This document shows positions 7,321 to 15,839 of a stretch of 64,000 nucleotides of DNA, one piece after another. Both the position numbers and the translations under genes were made by a program. The notes beneath the pieces were generated by a model. That model searched no databases. It saw only the letters and a program-made list of their open reading frames with translations, and was not told the DNA's origin. The first letter of the stretch is position 1; every line of letters begins with the position of its first letter. This DNA is from Deferribacter thermophilus (GTDB taxonomy: Bacteria > Chrysiogenota > Deferribacteres > Deferribacterales > Deferribacteraceae), in the NCBI RefSeq assembly GCF_049472675.1, contig NZ_JAPNXM010000005.1, positions 137,976 through 201,975 of the forward strand, read 5' to 3'.

Positions 7321-8844
7321 ATGACAAAAGAGCTTATTATAAATTCAACTGTAAACGAAACCAGAGTTGCCATTTTGGAAAATGGCTCAGTATCTGAAAT
7401 CTACATAGAAAGACATAATAAAAAAGGTGTAGCTGGTAATATCTATAAAGGTAAAGTTGTTAAAGTTTTACCTGGGATGCAATCCGCTTTCATTGATATT
7501 GGTCTTGATAAAGCCGCTTTTTTGCATGTGGCAGATCTTATAGCTGAAAACATAAATGAAGATTTATTAGTTCAAAACTTTGATGATGAACATTCTGACA
7601 AAGATGATAATGAAGAGCTAAACGGCAAACAACATTCCCCTATAGAAGATATTATTCAAGAAGGGCAAGAAATTGTTGTGCAGGTAGCAAAAGAACCAAT
7701 AGGGCAAAAGGGTGCTAGACTTACCACCCACTTGACTATCCCAGGTAGATACCTTGTACTGATGCCTTACCATAACCATATTGGTGTTTCTAGAAAGATT
7801 GAAGATGAAGAAGAAAGAGAAAGACTAAAAGAGATTTTAGCAGAAATAAAACCAGAAAATATAGGATTAATAGCACGAACTGTTAGCGAAGGTTCATCAA
7901 AAAAAGATTTAGAATCTGATCTCGATTATCTACTTAGGATTTGGAATAAATTATCTGAAAAAATGGATAAATCTCATGCTCCAGAATTAATTTACAAAGA
8001 TTTAGAACTTTTATACAGAACCCTGAGAGATCTCGTAACAAATGACATTTCAAGAATTGTTATTGACAATAAATCTGATTTTCTAAAGTTGAAAACATTT
8101 AAACGGGAGTATTTCCCAAATTTAGACATAGAAATAAAACTTTATGAAAACAGTATTCCTATTTTCGATTATTATAATATAGAAATTGAAATTAACAGAA
8201 TGTTTGATAGAGTTGTTTGGCTTAAATCTGGAGGCTATATTGTAATTGACCAAGCAGAAGCCCTCACTGTCATTGATGTTAACACAGGGAAATTTGTAGG
8301 TAAAAGAAACTTTGAAGAAACTGTATTAAAAACAAATCTTGAAGCAGCCAAAGAGATTGCATACCAGCTAAGATTACGCAACATTGGTGGGATAATAATT
8401 GTTGATTTCATTGACATGGAAAAGGATGAACACATCGAAAAGGTTTTACAAACATTGAATCAAGAGTTTAAAAAAGATAGGGGGAAAGTCACTGTTGTAA
8501 ATATTTCTCCATTAGGTCTTTTTGAAATAACTAGAAAAAGAGTAAAAGAAAGCATTACAAAAGCGTTAAGCGAAAATTGCCCCTATTGTGAAGGGAGAGG
8601 TTTTATAAAATCAAAGGTTACAATCTGCTATGATATATTAAGAGAGATTAGACGAATTGCCCCTTATTATGAAAAAAAGAAAGTGTTTGTTGAAGCACAC
8701 TCTGATGTTGTAGATTATATGCTTAATAACGAAAAAGAATCTCTCGACGAAATAGAACTTATGTACAATATCACTATAGAAGTTAAAGCCAACAGCAACT
8801 TTCATACTGAATACTATGAGGTAATACCTCTTGAAAAATTTTAA
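7321..8844 (+). CDS. rng: Ribonuclease G/E family protein
   Basis: A 507-residue endoribonuclease that cleaves single-stranded AU-rich RNA and matures rRNA. An S1 domain lies at about residues 38-130 (GNIYKGKVVKVLPGMQSAFI), interrupted by an acidic loop rich in Asp/Glu. The DNase I-like catalytic region carries VIDVNTGKFVG (about 318) and the Mg-binding DFIDM (about 360). The zinc-link CPYCEGRG (about 419) joins protomers. The length matches RNase G rather than the much longer RNase E. It is followed after 13 bases by rlmE, grouping it with rRNA maturation genes. Confidence 0.92.
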   Translation: MTKELIINSTVNETRVAILENGSVSEIYIERHNKKGVAGNIYKGKVVKVLPGMQSAFIDIGLDKAAFLHVADLIAENINEDLLVQNFDDEHSDKDDNEELNGKQHSPIEDIIQEGQEIVVQVAKEPIGQKGARLTTHLTIPGRYLVLMPYHNHIGVSRKIEDEEERERLKEILAEIKPENIGLIARTVSEGSSKKDLESDLDYLLRIWNKLSEKMDKSHAPELIYKDLELLYRTLRDLVTNDISRIVIDNKSDFLKLKTFKREYFPNLDIEIKLYENSIPIFDYYNIEIEINRMFDRVVWLKSGGYIVIDQAEALTVIDVNTGKFVGKRNFEETVLKTNLEAAKEIAYQLRLRNIGGIIIVDFIDMEKDEHIEKVLQTLNQEFKKDRGKVTVVNISPLGLFEITRKRVKESITKALSENCPYCEGRGFIKSKVTICYDILREIRRIAPYYEKKKVFVEAHSDVVDYMLNNEKESLDEIELMYNITIEVKANSNFHTEYYEVIPLEKF

Positions 8845-8857
8845 GAGGATCTTTTAA

Positions 8858-9451
8858 ATGTATAACCGTAAAGACAGTTATTACAAAAAAGCAAAACAGA
8901 GCGGTTTTCGCTCGAGAGCTGCATATAAAATAATAGAAATTAATAATAAGTATAAGATAATCAAAAAAGGGGATAAAGTTTTGGATGCTGGTTGTGCACC
9001 TGGTGGTTGGTCACAGGCTGTCTCATCCATTGTTGGAAATAAAGGGGTTATTGTGGGGATTGATATTTTAGATATGCCCCCATTGGATATAAGCAATTTT
9101 CACTTTATAAAAGGTGATTTACTCAAAAATGAAACATTAGATAAAGCAAAATCGATATGTCATGAATACGATGTGGTAATTTCAGATGCTGCACCAAACA
9201 CAACAGGGAACAGATTAACAGATCATGTTAACAGTTTAGAGCTTGTAACTACAGTTTTTAACTTTACAAAAAAAGTATTAAAAAGTGGTGGGAATTTCCT
9301 TTTTAAATTGTTTGATGGTGAAGATAGAGAGGATTTTATAAAAGATTTGAGAAACTTTTTTAGTAAAGTTAAAATAATAAGACCTGATGCCACAAGAAAA
9401 AACTCTTTTGAAATTTATGTAGTCTGTCAGGAGTTTAAAAAAGATGGATAA
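8858..9451 (+). CDS. rlmE: 23S rRNA (uridine-2'-O)-methyltransferase RlmE
   Basis: A 197-residue SAM-dependent FtsJ/RrmJ methyltransferase that modifies U2552 of 23S rRNA in the 50S subunit. It has the SAM motif LDAGCAPGGWSQ (about residue 42), the acidic motif ISDAAPNTTGNRLTDH, and LKSGGNFLFKLFDGED, which supplies the catalytic Lys of the KDKE tetrad. It starts AGFRSRAAYK-like (SGFRSRAAYKIIEIN). It overlaps larB by eight bases. Confidence 0.93.
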   Translation: MYNRKDSYYKKAKQSGFRSRAAYKIIEINNKYKIIKKGDKVLDAGCAPGGWSQAVSSIVGNKGVIVGIDILDMPPLDISNFHFIKGDLLKNETLDKAKSICHEYDVVISDAAPNTTGNRLTDHVNSLELVTTVFNFTKKVLKSGGNFLFKLFDGEDREDFIKDLRNFFSKVKIIRPDATRKNSFEIYVVCQEFKKDG

Positions 9452-10205
9452 TATCTTAGAATTAGTTGATAAACTAAAATCTGGCAAAATAAGTTTAGAA
9501 AATTTTATCAAACTTTATGAAGAAAATTACATTTTAAAACATAATGATATACATGTTGACACTTTTAGAAATAAAAGATTAGGTTTTGATGAAGTAATCT
9601 ATGGCAGAAATAAAACTGTTGAGCAAATTAAAGATATTATCTCACTTTATGAGCAGAAAAAATTAAGGTTTTTCTGCACTGGATTAGACAATCAGAAATT
9701 AAAAGAATTAAAATTATCTTTCCCAAATTTAATTATTTGTGAAAAAAGTGGCACCGCTAAAAATTTTTCTAGTTCAAAACCAAGATTTTCTAATTCTGTA
9801 GGTGTAATTGCAGCTGGGACTTCCGATTCAAAAGTGGCTTATGAAGCAATAGAAACTTTAAATGCACTTGGAATCCCAAATAAAAAATATATAGATATTG
9901 GTGTTGCTGGTATTCATCGATTCTTACACTATATGGACGATTTTAAAAAACATTCGGTTTTAATAGTTATTGCAGGTATGGAAGGCGCTTTGCCAAGCGT
10001 AGTTGGTGGGATATTTTCTCAACCAATTATCGCTGTCCCAACTTCAGTAGGTTATGGAACTGCACTTTCAGGATTCACCCCACTACTTGCAATGCTCACA
10101 AGCTGTGCAAACGGAATTACAGTAGTAAATATTGATAACGGCTTTGGCGCTGCCATGGCAGCATTTAGAATAATTCAACAAATCGAGAATAAAAATGATC
10201 GATAA
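9444..10205 (+). CDS. larB: Nickel-pincer cofactor biosynthesis protein LarB
   Basis: A 253-residue protein. The N-terminal 100 residues match LarB (FIKLYEENYILKHNDIHVDT, then RLGFDEVIYG), followed by a PurE-like domain with VGVIAAGTSDSKVAYEA, DIGVAGIHRFL, VIAGMEGALPSVVGG, PTSVGYGTALSGF and NIDNGFGAAMAA. LarB carboxylates and hydrolyses NaAD, the first step of the Ni-pincer nucleotide cofactor used by lactate racemase and other LarA-like epimerases. No larA, larC or larE is in the window, so the partners must lie elsewhere. It overlaps genes on both sides. Confidence 0.92.
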   Translation: MDNILELVDKLKSGKISLENFIKLYEENYILKHNDIHVDTFRNKRLGFDEVIYGRNKTVEQIKDIISLYEQKKLRFFCTGLDNQKLKELKLSFPNLIICEKSGTAKNFSSSKPRFSNSVGVIAAGTSDSKVAYEAIETLNALGIPNKKYIDIGVAGIHRFLHYMDDFKKHSVLIVIAGMEGALPSVVGGIFSQPIIAVPTSVGYGTALSGFTPLLAMLTSCANGITVVNIDNGFGAAMAAFRIIQQIENKNDR

Positions 10206-10443
10206 GATTTTAATTTTTATATCAGGGATGATTTTAGGTGGCTTTATTTATGTTCAAGTGGAGCATAGAATAAAAAACAGAATAACCAACCTTAAAAAAT
10301 TTGGACAGATTGTAACCTTTTTATCCATTATGTTCATATCGATTAACTATCTCACCCTAAAACACACATTAATCTACGGTATCTTTGCAGGAACCTTGAT
10401 TTTTAGCTTTATTCCTCAATTAGTTAATAATAATATTGATTAA
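10195..10443 (+). CDS. Small membrane protein of unknown function
   Basis: An 82-residue protein with an N-terminal hydrophobic helix (about 4-22), a short basic segment (EHRIKNRITNLKKFG), and one long or two short hydrophobic helices (about 38-78). It overlaps larB by 11 bases and so is probably translated with it. No recognised domain or conserved motif. Expected at the inner membrane. Confidence 0.55.
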   Translation: MIDKILIFISGMILGGFIYVQVEHRIKNRITNLKKFGQIVTFLSIMFISINYLTLKHTLIYGIFAGTLIFSFIPQLVNNNID

Positions 10444-10497
10444 ATTAAAACAGCTTATATATTTATATTTAGTATGATTTTAATTTGGAGGTGAACC

Positions 10498-10995
10498 ATG
10501 AAATCTTTAGACCATTTAAAAGAAGCTTTTGCAGGGGAAAGTCAAGCATTTCAAAAGTATACTGCTTTTGCAAAAAAAGCAGAGCAGGAAGGGTTTAAAA
10601 ATATAGCAAAACTTTTTAAAACTACTGCAGAAGCAGAAAAAATTCATGCTGCTGGTCATTTAAAAGCAATGGAAGGTATCGGCTCAACTGCCGAAAACTT
10701 ACAAGCTGCAATAGAGGGTGAAACATACGAATTTACCGAGATGTATCCACCAATGTATGAAGATGCTGTAAAAGAGAATCATAAAGCAAAAACTATGTTT
10801 AAATTTGCTCTTGATGCCGAAAAAGTCCATGCTGAGCTTTATAAAAAAGCTCTGGAAGCTGTTAAAAATGGAAAAGACCTTGATACTGATAAAATATATC
10901 TCTGTCCATTTTGCGGTTATATAGCTATAGAAGAACTACCAGAAAAATGCCCAATATGTAATGCAGATAAATCAAAATTTGTAGAAATTGATTAA
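10498..10995 (+). CDS. rbr: Rubrerythrin
   Basis: A 165-residue non-heme iron peroxidase that reduces H2O2 in the cytoplasm of anaerobes and microaerophiles. The ferritin-like four-helix domain (about 1-130) carries the expected Glu/His ligands, with AFAGESQAFQKYTAFAKKAE and AEAEKIHAAGHLKA in the first half and DAEKVHAELYKKAL in the second. The C-terminal rubredoxin-type domain has two CxxC pairs (LCPFCGY and KCPICNAD) for a mononuclear iron. An ideal GGAGGTGA ribosome site lies just before the ATG. It sits at the head of the oxidase region, consistent with oxygen defence. Confidence 0.95.
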   Translation: MKSLDHLKEAFAGESQAFQKYTAFAKKAEQEGFKNIAKLFKTTAEAEKIHAAGHLKAMEGIGSTAENLQAAIEGETYEFTEMYPPMYEDAVKENHKAKTMFKFALDAEKVHAELYKKALEAVKNGKDLDTDKIYLCPFCGYIAIEELPEKCPICNADKSKFVEID

Positions 10996-11010
10996 TAAAA
11001 GGGGTTAATT

Positions 11011-11316
11011 ATGAAAAAGTTTGTATTTATAACTTTTTGTCTTTTAACAGCTTTTTTCTTTTCAATTACCACATATTCTTCTGAAAAACTTTTTGCAAAA
11101 TGTAGCGGTTGTCACGGAAAAGATGGGAGCAAACATGCCTTAGGCGTTTCAAATCCACTAAAAGGGCAAAGCAAAGAAGAAATTATCAAAAAATTAAATG
11201 GTTATAAAAATGGCACTTATGGTGGTTCTAAAAAAAGGATGATGGAAAGCCAGGCAAAAAGATTATCTAAGGAGGATATTGAAAAATTAGCTGAATACAT
11301 CTCAAAATTACAATGA
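11011..11316 (+). CDS. Periplasmic c-type cytochrome (class I, mono-heme)
   Basis: A 101-residue protein with a signal peptide (about residues 1-23) and one heme site, CSGCHGKDG, just after cleavage. A C-terminal helix typical of class I cytochromes c follows (SKEDIEKLAEYISKLQ), and KRMMESQ gives a plausible distal Met. Its stop overlaps the start of the sco gene by four bases. The position suggests it may deliver electrons to the downstream caa3 oxidase. Confidence 0.88.
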   Translation: MKKFVFITFCLLTAFFFSITTYSSEKLFAKCSGCHGKDGSKHALGVSNPLKGQSKEEIIKKLNGYKNGTYGGSKKRMMESQAKRLSKEDIEKLAEYISKLQ

Positions 11317-12125
11317 AAAGATTAATACTATTTTTTATTTTTTTCTTTACCCCTCTTTTAGCCATTTCTGACAATACCACACACAAGCATAATATTACTA
11401 TGAATACTCAATCTGATAAAAGTGTTGGTGTTGTCGAACATTTAGGTGATTATATACCAAAAGATGTTTACTTTTACGATTCAAATGGAAATAAAGTAAA
11501 TATAATGGATTTGGTTAAAAACGCACCAACAATCATAGCCCCTGTCTATTACAGTTGTCCAAATGTGTGTAACATATTGCAAAGTACTTTATCATCAACA
11601 ATTAGCAAAATCTCTCTTAAGCCTGGTAAAGACTACCAAATACTATCTGTAAGCTTTGACGAAAATGACACTCCAGAGATTGCTAAGCAAAAAAAGATTA
11701 ACTATTTGGCTTCATTAAAGAATTTTCCTGATGATGCTTGGAAATTTTTGACCGGTGACAAAAAAAATATTGATAAATTTATGAATGCAATAGGTTTCAA
11801 ATTTAAAAGACAGGGTAGGGATTTTATACATAGCGTAGCTATAATTGTTTTATCTAAAAATGGTAAAATTGTTAGATATATCTACGGTACACGGATATTA
11901 CCTTTTGATCTAACTATGGCATTAGCTGAAGCCGATAAAGAGAAAACAGGTCTTTCCGTAAAAAGATTTCTTACATACTGCTTTAGCTATGACCCTGAAG
12001 GGAAAAAATATGTTTTTAACATAATGAAAGTATCAGGAACTGTTATTATAATAGGGATAGCTTTAATGTTTTTGATCCTTGTTCTAAAAGGAAATAAGAA
12101 AAATATACGAGGGAAAAATGAGTAA
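11313..12125 (+). CDS. SCO1/SenC copper chaperone for cytochrome oxidase
   Basis: A 270-residue protein with an N-terminal signal/anchor, a thioredoxin-like domain (about 45-220) and a C-terminal transmembrane helix (about 237-258). The copper-binding CxxxC occurs in YYSCPNVCN and the distal His in FIHSVAII, the classic Sco ligand set. Sco proteins insert copper into the CuA centre of oxidase subunit II. The eight-base overlap with ctaD supports that role. A second C-terminal anchor is less usual for Sco proteins. Confidence 0.9.
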   Translation: MKRLILFFIFFFTPLLAISDNTTHKHNITMNTQSDKSVGVVEHLGDYIPKDVYFYDSNGNKVNIMDLVKNAPTIIAPVYYSCPNVCNILQSTLSSTISKISLKPGKDYQILSVSFDENDTPEIAKQKKINYLASLKNFPDDAWKFLTGDKKNIDKFMNAIGFKFKRQGRDFIHSVAIIVLSKNGKIVRYIYGTRILPFDLTMALAEADKEKTGLSVKRFLTYCFSYDPEGKKYVFNIMKVSGTVIIIGIALMFLILVLKGNKKNIRGKNE

Positions 12126-13743
12126 CAATGTAGAAGTTATACCATTTTTATACGATAGTAAACGCAAAGGGATATTTGGATGGATTTTTTCTACTGATCA
12201 TAAGAAAATTGGTCTGCTTTATTTGTATTCTACTTTAACACTTTTTATAATTGGTGTAATCTTAGGGCTACTAATAAGATTGGAGCTTATAGCTCCAGGT
12301 AAAACTATAGTTGATCCTCAAACCTATAATGCACTTTTTACTGTCCATGGCGTAATTATGATTTTTCTCTTTGTTATTCCAAGTATCCCTGCTGCCTTTG
12401 GAAACCTCTTTTTACCAATACAAATTGGTGCTGAGGATGTAGCTTTTCCTAAGTTAAATCTTTTTTCTTGGTGGCTTTATATAATCGGACTTATCCTTAT
12501 ATTAATATCACTTTTCAGTGGAGAAGGAGCACCAGATACTGGATGGACTTTTTATGTCCCATTTAGCGAATTTACTACAACAAATGTTAGTGTAGCTGTA
12601 ATCGGTGTTTTCATATTAGGTTTTTCATCAATACTAACAGGATTAAATTTTATTACTACTGTGCATAGACTTAGAATGCCAGGGATGAAATGGACAAAAA
12701 TGCCGCTTTTTGTGTGGTCACTTTATGCTACAGCCTGGATTCAGGTTTTAGCAACCCCCATATTGGGGATAACAGTTTTATTAATTTTTATTGAAAGGAT
12801 GTTCGGAGTTGGCCTGTTCGATCCTGCAAAAGGAGGTGATCCAATTCTATATCAGCATCTATTTTGGATTTATTCTCATCCTGCTGTATATATTATGGTG
12901 GTTCCAGCAATGGGGGTTGTAACAGAAATTATCCCCGTTTTTGCAAGAAAACATATTTTCGGCTATAAAGCAATAGCAATTTCTTCCTTAGCAATAGCTT
13001 TTGCTGGCTCACTTGTTTGGGCTCATCACATGTTTACAAGTGGTATGAGCGATACAGCTGTATTAATATTCTCCTTTTTAACATTTATAGTAGCCATTCC
13101 AACAGCAATTAAAGTATTTAATTGGGTAGCTACACTTTACAAAGGATCTATAACGATAGAACCACCTTTATTATTTGCTTTATCATTTATCTTTTTATTT
13201 TCTATTGGCGGATTAACAGGACTAGTTTTAGGTTCAGCTGGGACTGATATACATGTACACGATACCTATTTTGTAGTTGGACATTTCCATTACACAATAT
13301 TTGGTGGAACAGGCTTTGGATTCTTCGGTGCAATGCACTATTGGTTCCCCAAAATTTATGGTAGGATGTATAATAAAAAAATAGCTACAATTGCATGGGG
13401 CATTTTATTCATTGGATTTAATTTGCTTTATTTCCCTATGCTAATAATGGGTCTTATGGGTATGCCAAGGAGATACTATGACTATCTGCCACAATATCAC
13501 ACTGGACATTTAATATCCACAATAGGTTCATGGATTGTTGCACTTGGACTATTTCTGATGTTTTATAATCTATTTAGAAGTATAAAACATGGTGAAAAAG
13601 TAGGGAAAAACCCTTGGGGTGCAGCAACTTTAGAGTGGACAACTCCTTCACCACCACCTACTTCAAATTTTATAGGTGAACCAAAATTAACAAGAGGACC
13701 TTATGAATATAAAGGAGTAGAAAACGATGAGCAATATACATAA
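12118..13743 (+). CDS. ctaD: Cytochrome c oxidase subunit I
   Basis: A 541-residue, 12-helix heme-copper oxidase catalytic subunit of the A family. The low-spin heme His is in TVHGVIMIF. The CuB His with its cross-linked Tyr is in YSHPAVYIM, and VWAHHMFTSG supplies two further CuB His. VHDTYFVVGHFHYTIFGG carries the high-spin and second low-spin heme ligands. It reduces O2 to water and pumps protons across the inner membrane. It is part of the run sco-ctaD-ctaE-ctaF-ctaC-ctaB, and overlaps ctaE by 17 bases. Confidence 0.97.
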   Translation: MSNNVEVIPFLYDSKRKGIFGWIFSTDHKKIGLLYLYSTLTLFIIGVILGLLIRLELIAPGKTIVDPQTYNALFTVHGVIMIFLFVIPSIPAAFGNLFLPIQIGAEDVAFPKLNLFSWWLYIIGLILILISLFSGEGAPDTGWTFYVPFSEFTTTNVSVAVIGVFILGFSSILTGLNFITTVHRLRMPGMKWTKMPLFVWSLYATAWIQVLATPILGITVLLIFIERMFGVGLFDPAKGGDPILYQHLFWIYSHPAVYIMVVPAMGVVTEIIPVFARKHIFGYKAIAISSLAIAFAGSLVWAHHMFTSGMSDTAVLIFSFLTFIVAIPTAIKVFNWVATLYKGSITIEPPLLFALSFIFLFSIGGLTGLVLGSAGTDIHVHDTYFVVGHFHYTIFGGTGFGFFGAMHYWFPKIYGRMYNKKIATIAWGILFIGFNLLYFPMLIMGLMGMPRRYYDYLPQYHTGHLISTIGSWIVALGLFLMFYNLFRSIKHGEKVGKNPWGAATLEWTTPSPPPTSNFIGEPKLTRGPYEYKGVENDEQYT

Positions 13744-14326
13744 AGATTACCTTGGCTCTAAATTTGGAATGTGGTTATTTCTTTTTACAGAAATTTTGCT
13801 TTTTGGTGGATTATTTATATTGTACAGCTCTTATCTACATAAATATCCTATAGAATTTCATCATGCAGGCAAAGAACTCAATGTCTATTTTGGGACAGGT
13901 AACACACTGGCTTTGGTAACAAGTAGTTTCTTTATGGCTTTATCTATTACTGCCATACAAAAAGGGGATAGCAAAAAGTCAAAAATATTCCTTTTCATTA
14001 CTTTATTACTAGCTTTTGTATTTCTTATAAATAAATATTTTGAATGGGGTGCCAAATTTCATCATGGAATTTATCCAGATTCTCCTCATCTATTAGAAAG
14101 GCCAAAAGGGGAAATAATATTTTATGGACTTTATTTTGTCATGACTGGTTTACACGGTTTACATGTTTTTGTTGGTGCATGTATAATTATTTATGCTTTG
14201 TATCTTTTAAAAATAGAAAAAATTAATGAAAACGATTTTGTTTTTTTAGAAAATACTGGGCTTTATTGGCATTTAGTTGACCTGATATGGATTTATCTAT
14301 TCCCATTATTTTACTTAATAGTTTAA
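13727..14326 (+). CDS. ctaE: Cytochrome c oxidase subunit III
   Basis: A 199-residue membrane protein with about five helices. It has the subunit III patterns KFGMWLFLFTEILLFGG near the start, TGLHGLHVFVGA in the middle, and GLYWHLVDLIWIYLFPLFYL at the C-terminus. It lacks the two N-terminal helices of the seven-helix form, as is usual for caa3-type oxidases. It stabilises subunit I and lipid/oxygen access. Twelve bases separate it from ctaF. Confidence 0.95.
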   Translation: MSNIHKDYLGSKFGMWLFLFTEILLFGGLFILYSSYLHKYPIEFHHAGKELNVYFGTGNTLALVTSSFFMALSITAIQKGDSKKSKIFLFITLLLAFVFLINKYFEWGAKFHHGIYPDSPHLLERPKGEIIFYGLYFVMTGLHGLHVFVGACIIIYALYLLKIEKINENDFVFLENTGLYWHLVDLIWIYLFPLFYLIV

Positions 14327-14338
14327 AAGGAGATATTT

Positions 14339-14620
14339 ATGTCAGGAGAAAAGCATACGGTCAGTTATAAAGTTTTTACTTTAGTTTGGATTTTTCTTTT
14401 AATTCTTACGGCTATTACAGTATTGGTTGCACAAATTGACTTAGGTTTTTTTAATGTAATAGCTGCTTTAACAGTAGCTACAACTAAAGCATTATTGGTA
14501 ATTTTGTTTTTTATGCATTTAAAATATGAAAATAAATTATTTAAAATTTCAGTTTTTATAGCATTTTTAATTCTGGCTATCTTTATAGGTTTTACATTTT
14601 TTGATGTAGCATACAGATAG
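14339..14620 (+). CDS. ctaF: Cytochrome c oxidase subunit IV (caa3-type)
   Basis: A 93-residue protein with three hydrophobic helices. ATTKALLVILFFMHLKYENKLFKISV is shown here only in part: the TKALLVILFFMHLKYE core is the signature of bacterial subunit IV (Pfam COX4_pro). It follows ctaE with an AAGGAG ribosome site and precedes ctaC by 13 bases. It is a small accessory subunit of the inner-membrane oxidase. Confidence 0.9.
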   Translation: MSGEKHTVSYKVFTLVWIFLLILTAITVLVAQIDLGFFNVIAALTVATTKALLVILFFMHLKYENKLFKISVFIAFLILAIFIGFTFFDVAYR

Positions 14621-14633
14621 AAGAGGTGTTTAT

Positions 14634-15839
14634 ATGTATCCACAAGTAAATGCTGTTCAAAAAGTAGATTTTGCCTTTATCTTCATTTTCTCAATAGCAA
14701 TCATAATTTTAATCGGGATTACAATCACAATTGTTCTATTTTTAATAAAGTATAATAAAAATAAAAATCCTGAACCTGCAGATATAAAAGGGAACCTTAT
14801 AGCAGAAACACTTTGGACAGTAATCCCTACAATTATAGTTATTGGTATGTTTTTTGCAGGATGGAACAGTTTTGTTGCCTTAAGAACTGTTCCTAAAAAT
14901 GCTATTGAAATAGGTGTAGAAGCAAAAATGTGGTCTTGGAAATTCACTTATCCAAATGGTAAAACAGATAAAGAGTTATATGTTCCCATTAACAAACCTG
15001 TAAAATTAAATATTACTTCAAAAGATGTAATCCACAGCTTTTATGTGCCAGCTTATAGAATAAAAATAGATGCTGTACCAGGCTTGGTCACATACGCATG
15101 GTTTAATCCAGATAAATTAGGCGATTTCGACATTTTATGTGCTGAATATTGTGGTGTTAGACACGCATATATGATTTCTAAAGTACATGTTGTAACAGTA
15201 GAAGAATATATGGCGTATCTTGAAAAGAAAGAGGATGTAGCAAAAGTTAATGACTTACCTACACTATTAGATAAATATGGTTGTTCTGATTGTCACAGTC
15301 TTGATGGTTCTGTAATTGCTGGTCCACCTTTAAATAATTTAATGGGTAAGAAAAGAATTGTTATAGAAAATGGAGCTGAAAAAGAGATAATGGTAGATGA
15401 AAATTATTTAAGAGAATCAATTTTAAATCCTGCTGCAAAAATCGTAAAAGATTTCGAAAATATTATGCCATCTTACAAAGACGAAATTTCAGATGAAGAC
15501 TTACAACTCTTAATTGAGCTTTTATTGGGTAAAAAAGAGATTAATCTGAAAAAAATTGGGGAGAAACTGGCTGAAGACGAAGGGTGCACTAGTTGTCATT
15601 CTACTGATGGTTCGATACTTGCTGCACCATCATTTAAAAATTTATACAATAAAAAACATATAGTGATTAAAAATGGTAAAAAAGTTGAAATTGTAGCTGA
15701 TGAAAACTACCTTTATAACTCCATAAAGAAACCTGAAGAGGAAATTGTTGAGGGTTTTGACCCCATTATGCCGCCATACGATTATTTAACTGATGAACAG
15801 ATCAAATCTCTTATCGAATATATCAAATCTTTACAGTAG
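14634..15839 (+). CDS. ctaC: Cytochrome c oxidase subunit II with two C-terminal cytochrome c domains
   Basis: A 401-residue subunit. Two N-terminal helices (about 12-38 and 55-75) anchor it. The cupredoxin domain carries VIHSFYVPAYRIK and the CuA ligands CAEYCGVRHAYM. After it, two cytochrome c modules each hold one heme: CSDCH (about residue 218) and CTSCH (about 320), each followed by a Met-containing IMPSY or IMPPY motif. The two modules resemble each other (DENYLRESILNPA and DENYLYNSIKKPE), so they arose by duplication. Typical caa3 subunit II has one heme module; the di-heme form is unusual. Confidence 0.94.
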   Translation: MYPQVNAVQKVDFAFIFIFSIAIIILIGITITIVLFLIKYNKNKNPEPADIKGNLIAETLWTVIPTIIVIGMFFAGWNSFVALRTVPKNAIEIGVEAKMWSWKFTYPNGKTDKELYVPINKPVKLNITSKDVIHSFYVPAYRIKIDAVPGLVTYAWFNPDKLGDFDILCAEYCGVRHAYMISKVHVVTVEEYMAYLEKKEDVAKVNDLPTLLDKYGCSDCHSLDGSVIAGPPLNNLMGKKRIVIENGAEKEIMVDENYLRESILNPAAKIVKDFENIMPSYKDEISDEDLQLLIELLLGKKEINLKKIGEKLAEDEGCTSCHSTDGSILAAPSFKNLYNKKHIVIKNGKKVEIVADENYLYNSIKKPEEEIVEGFDPIMPPYDYLTDEQIKSLIEYIKSLQ

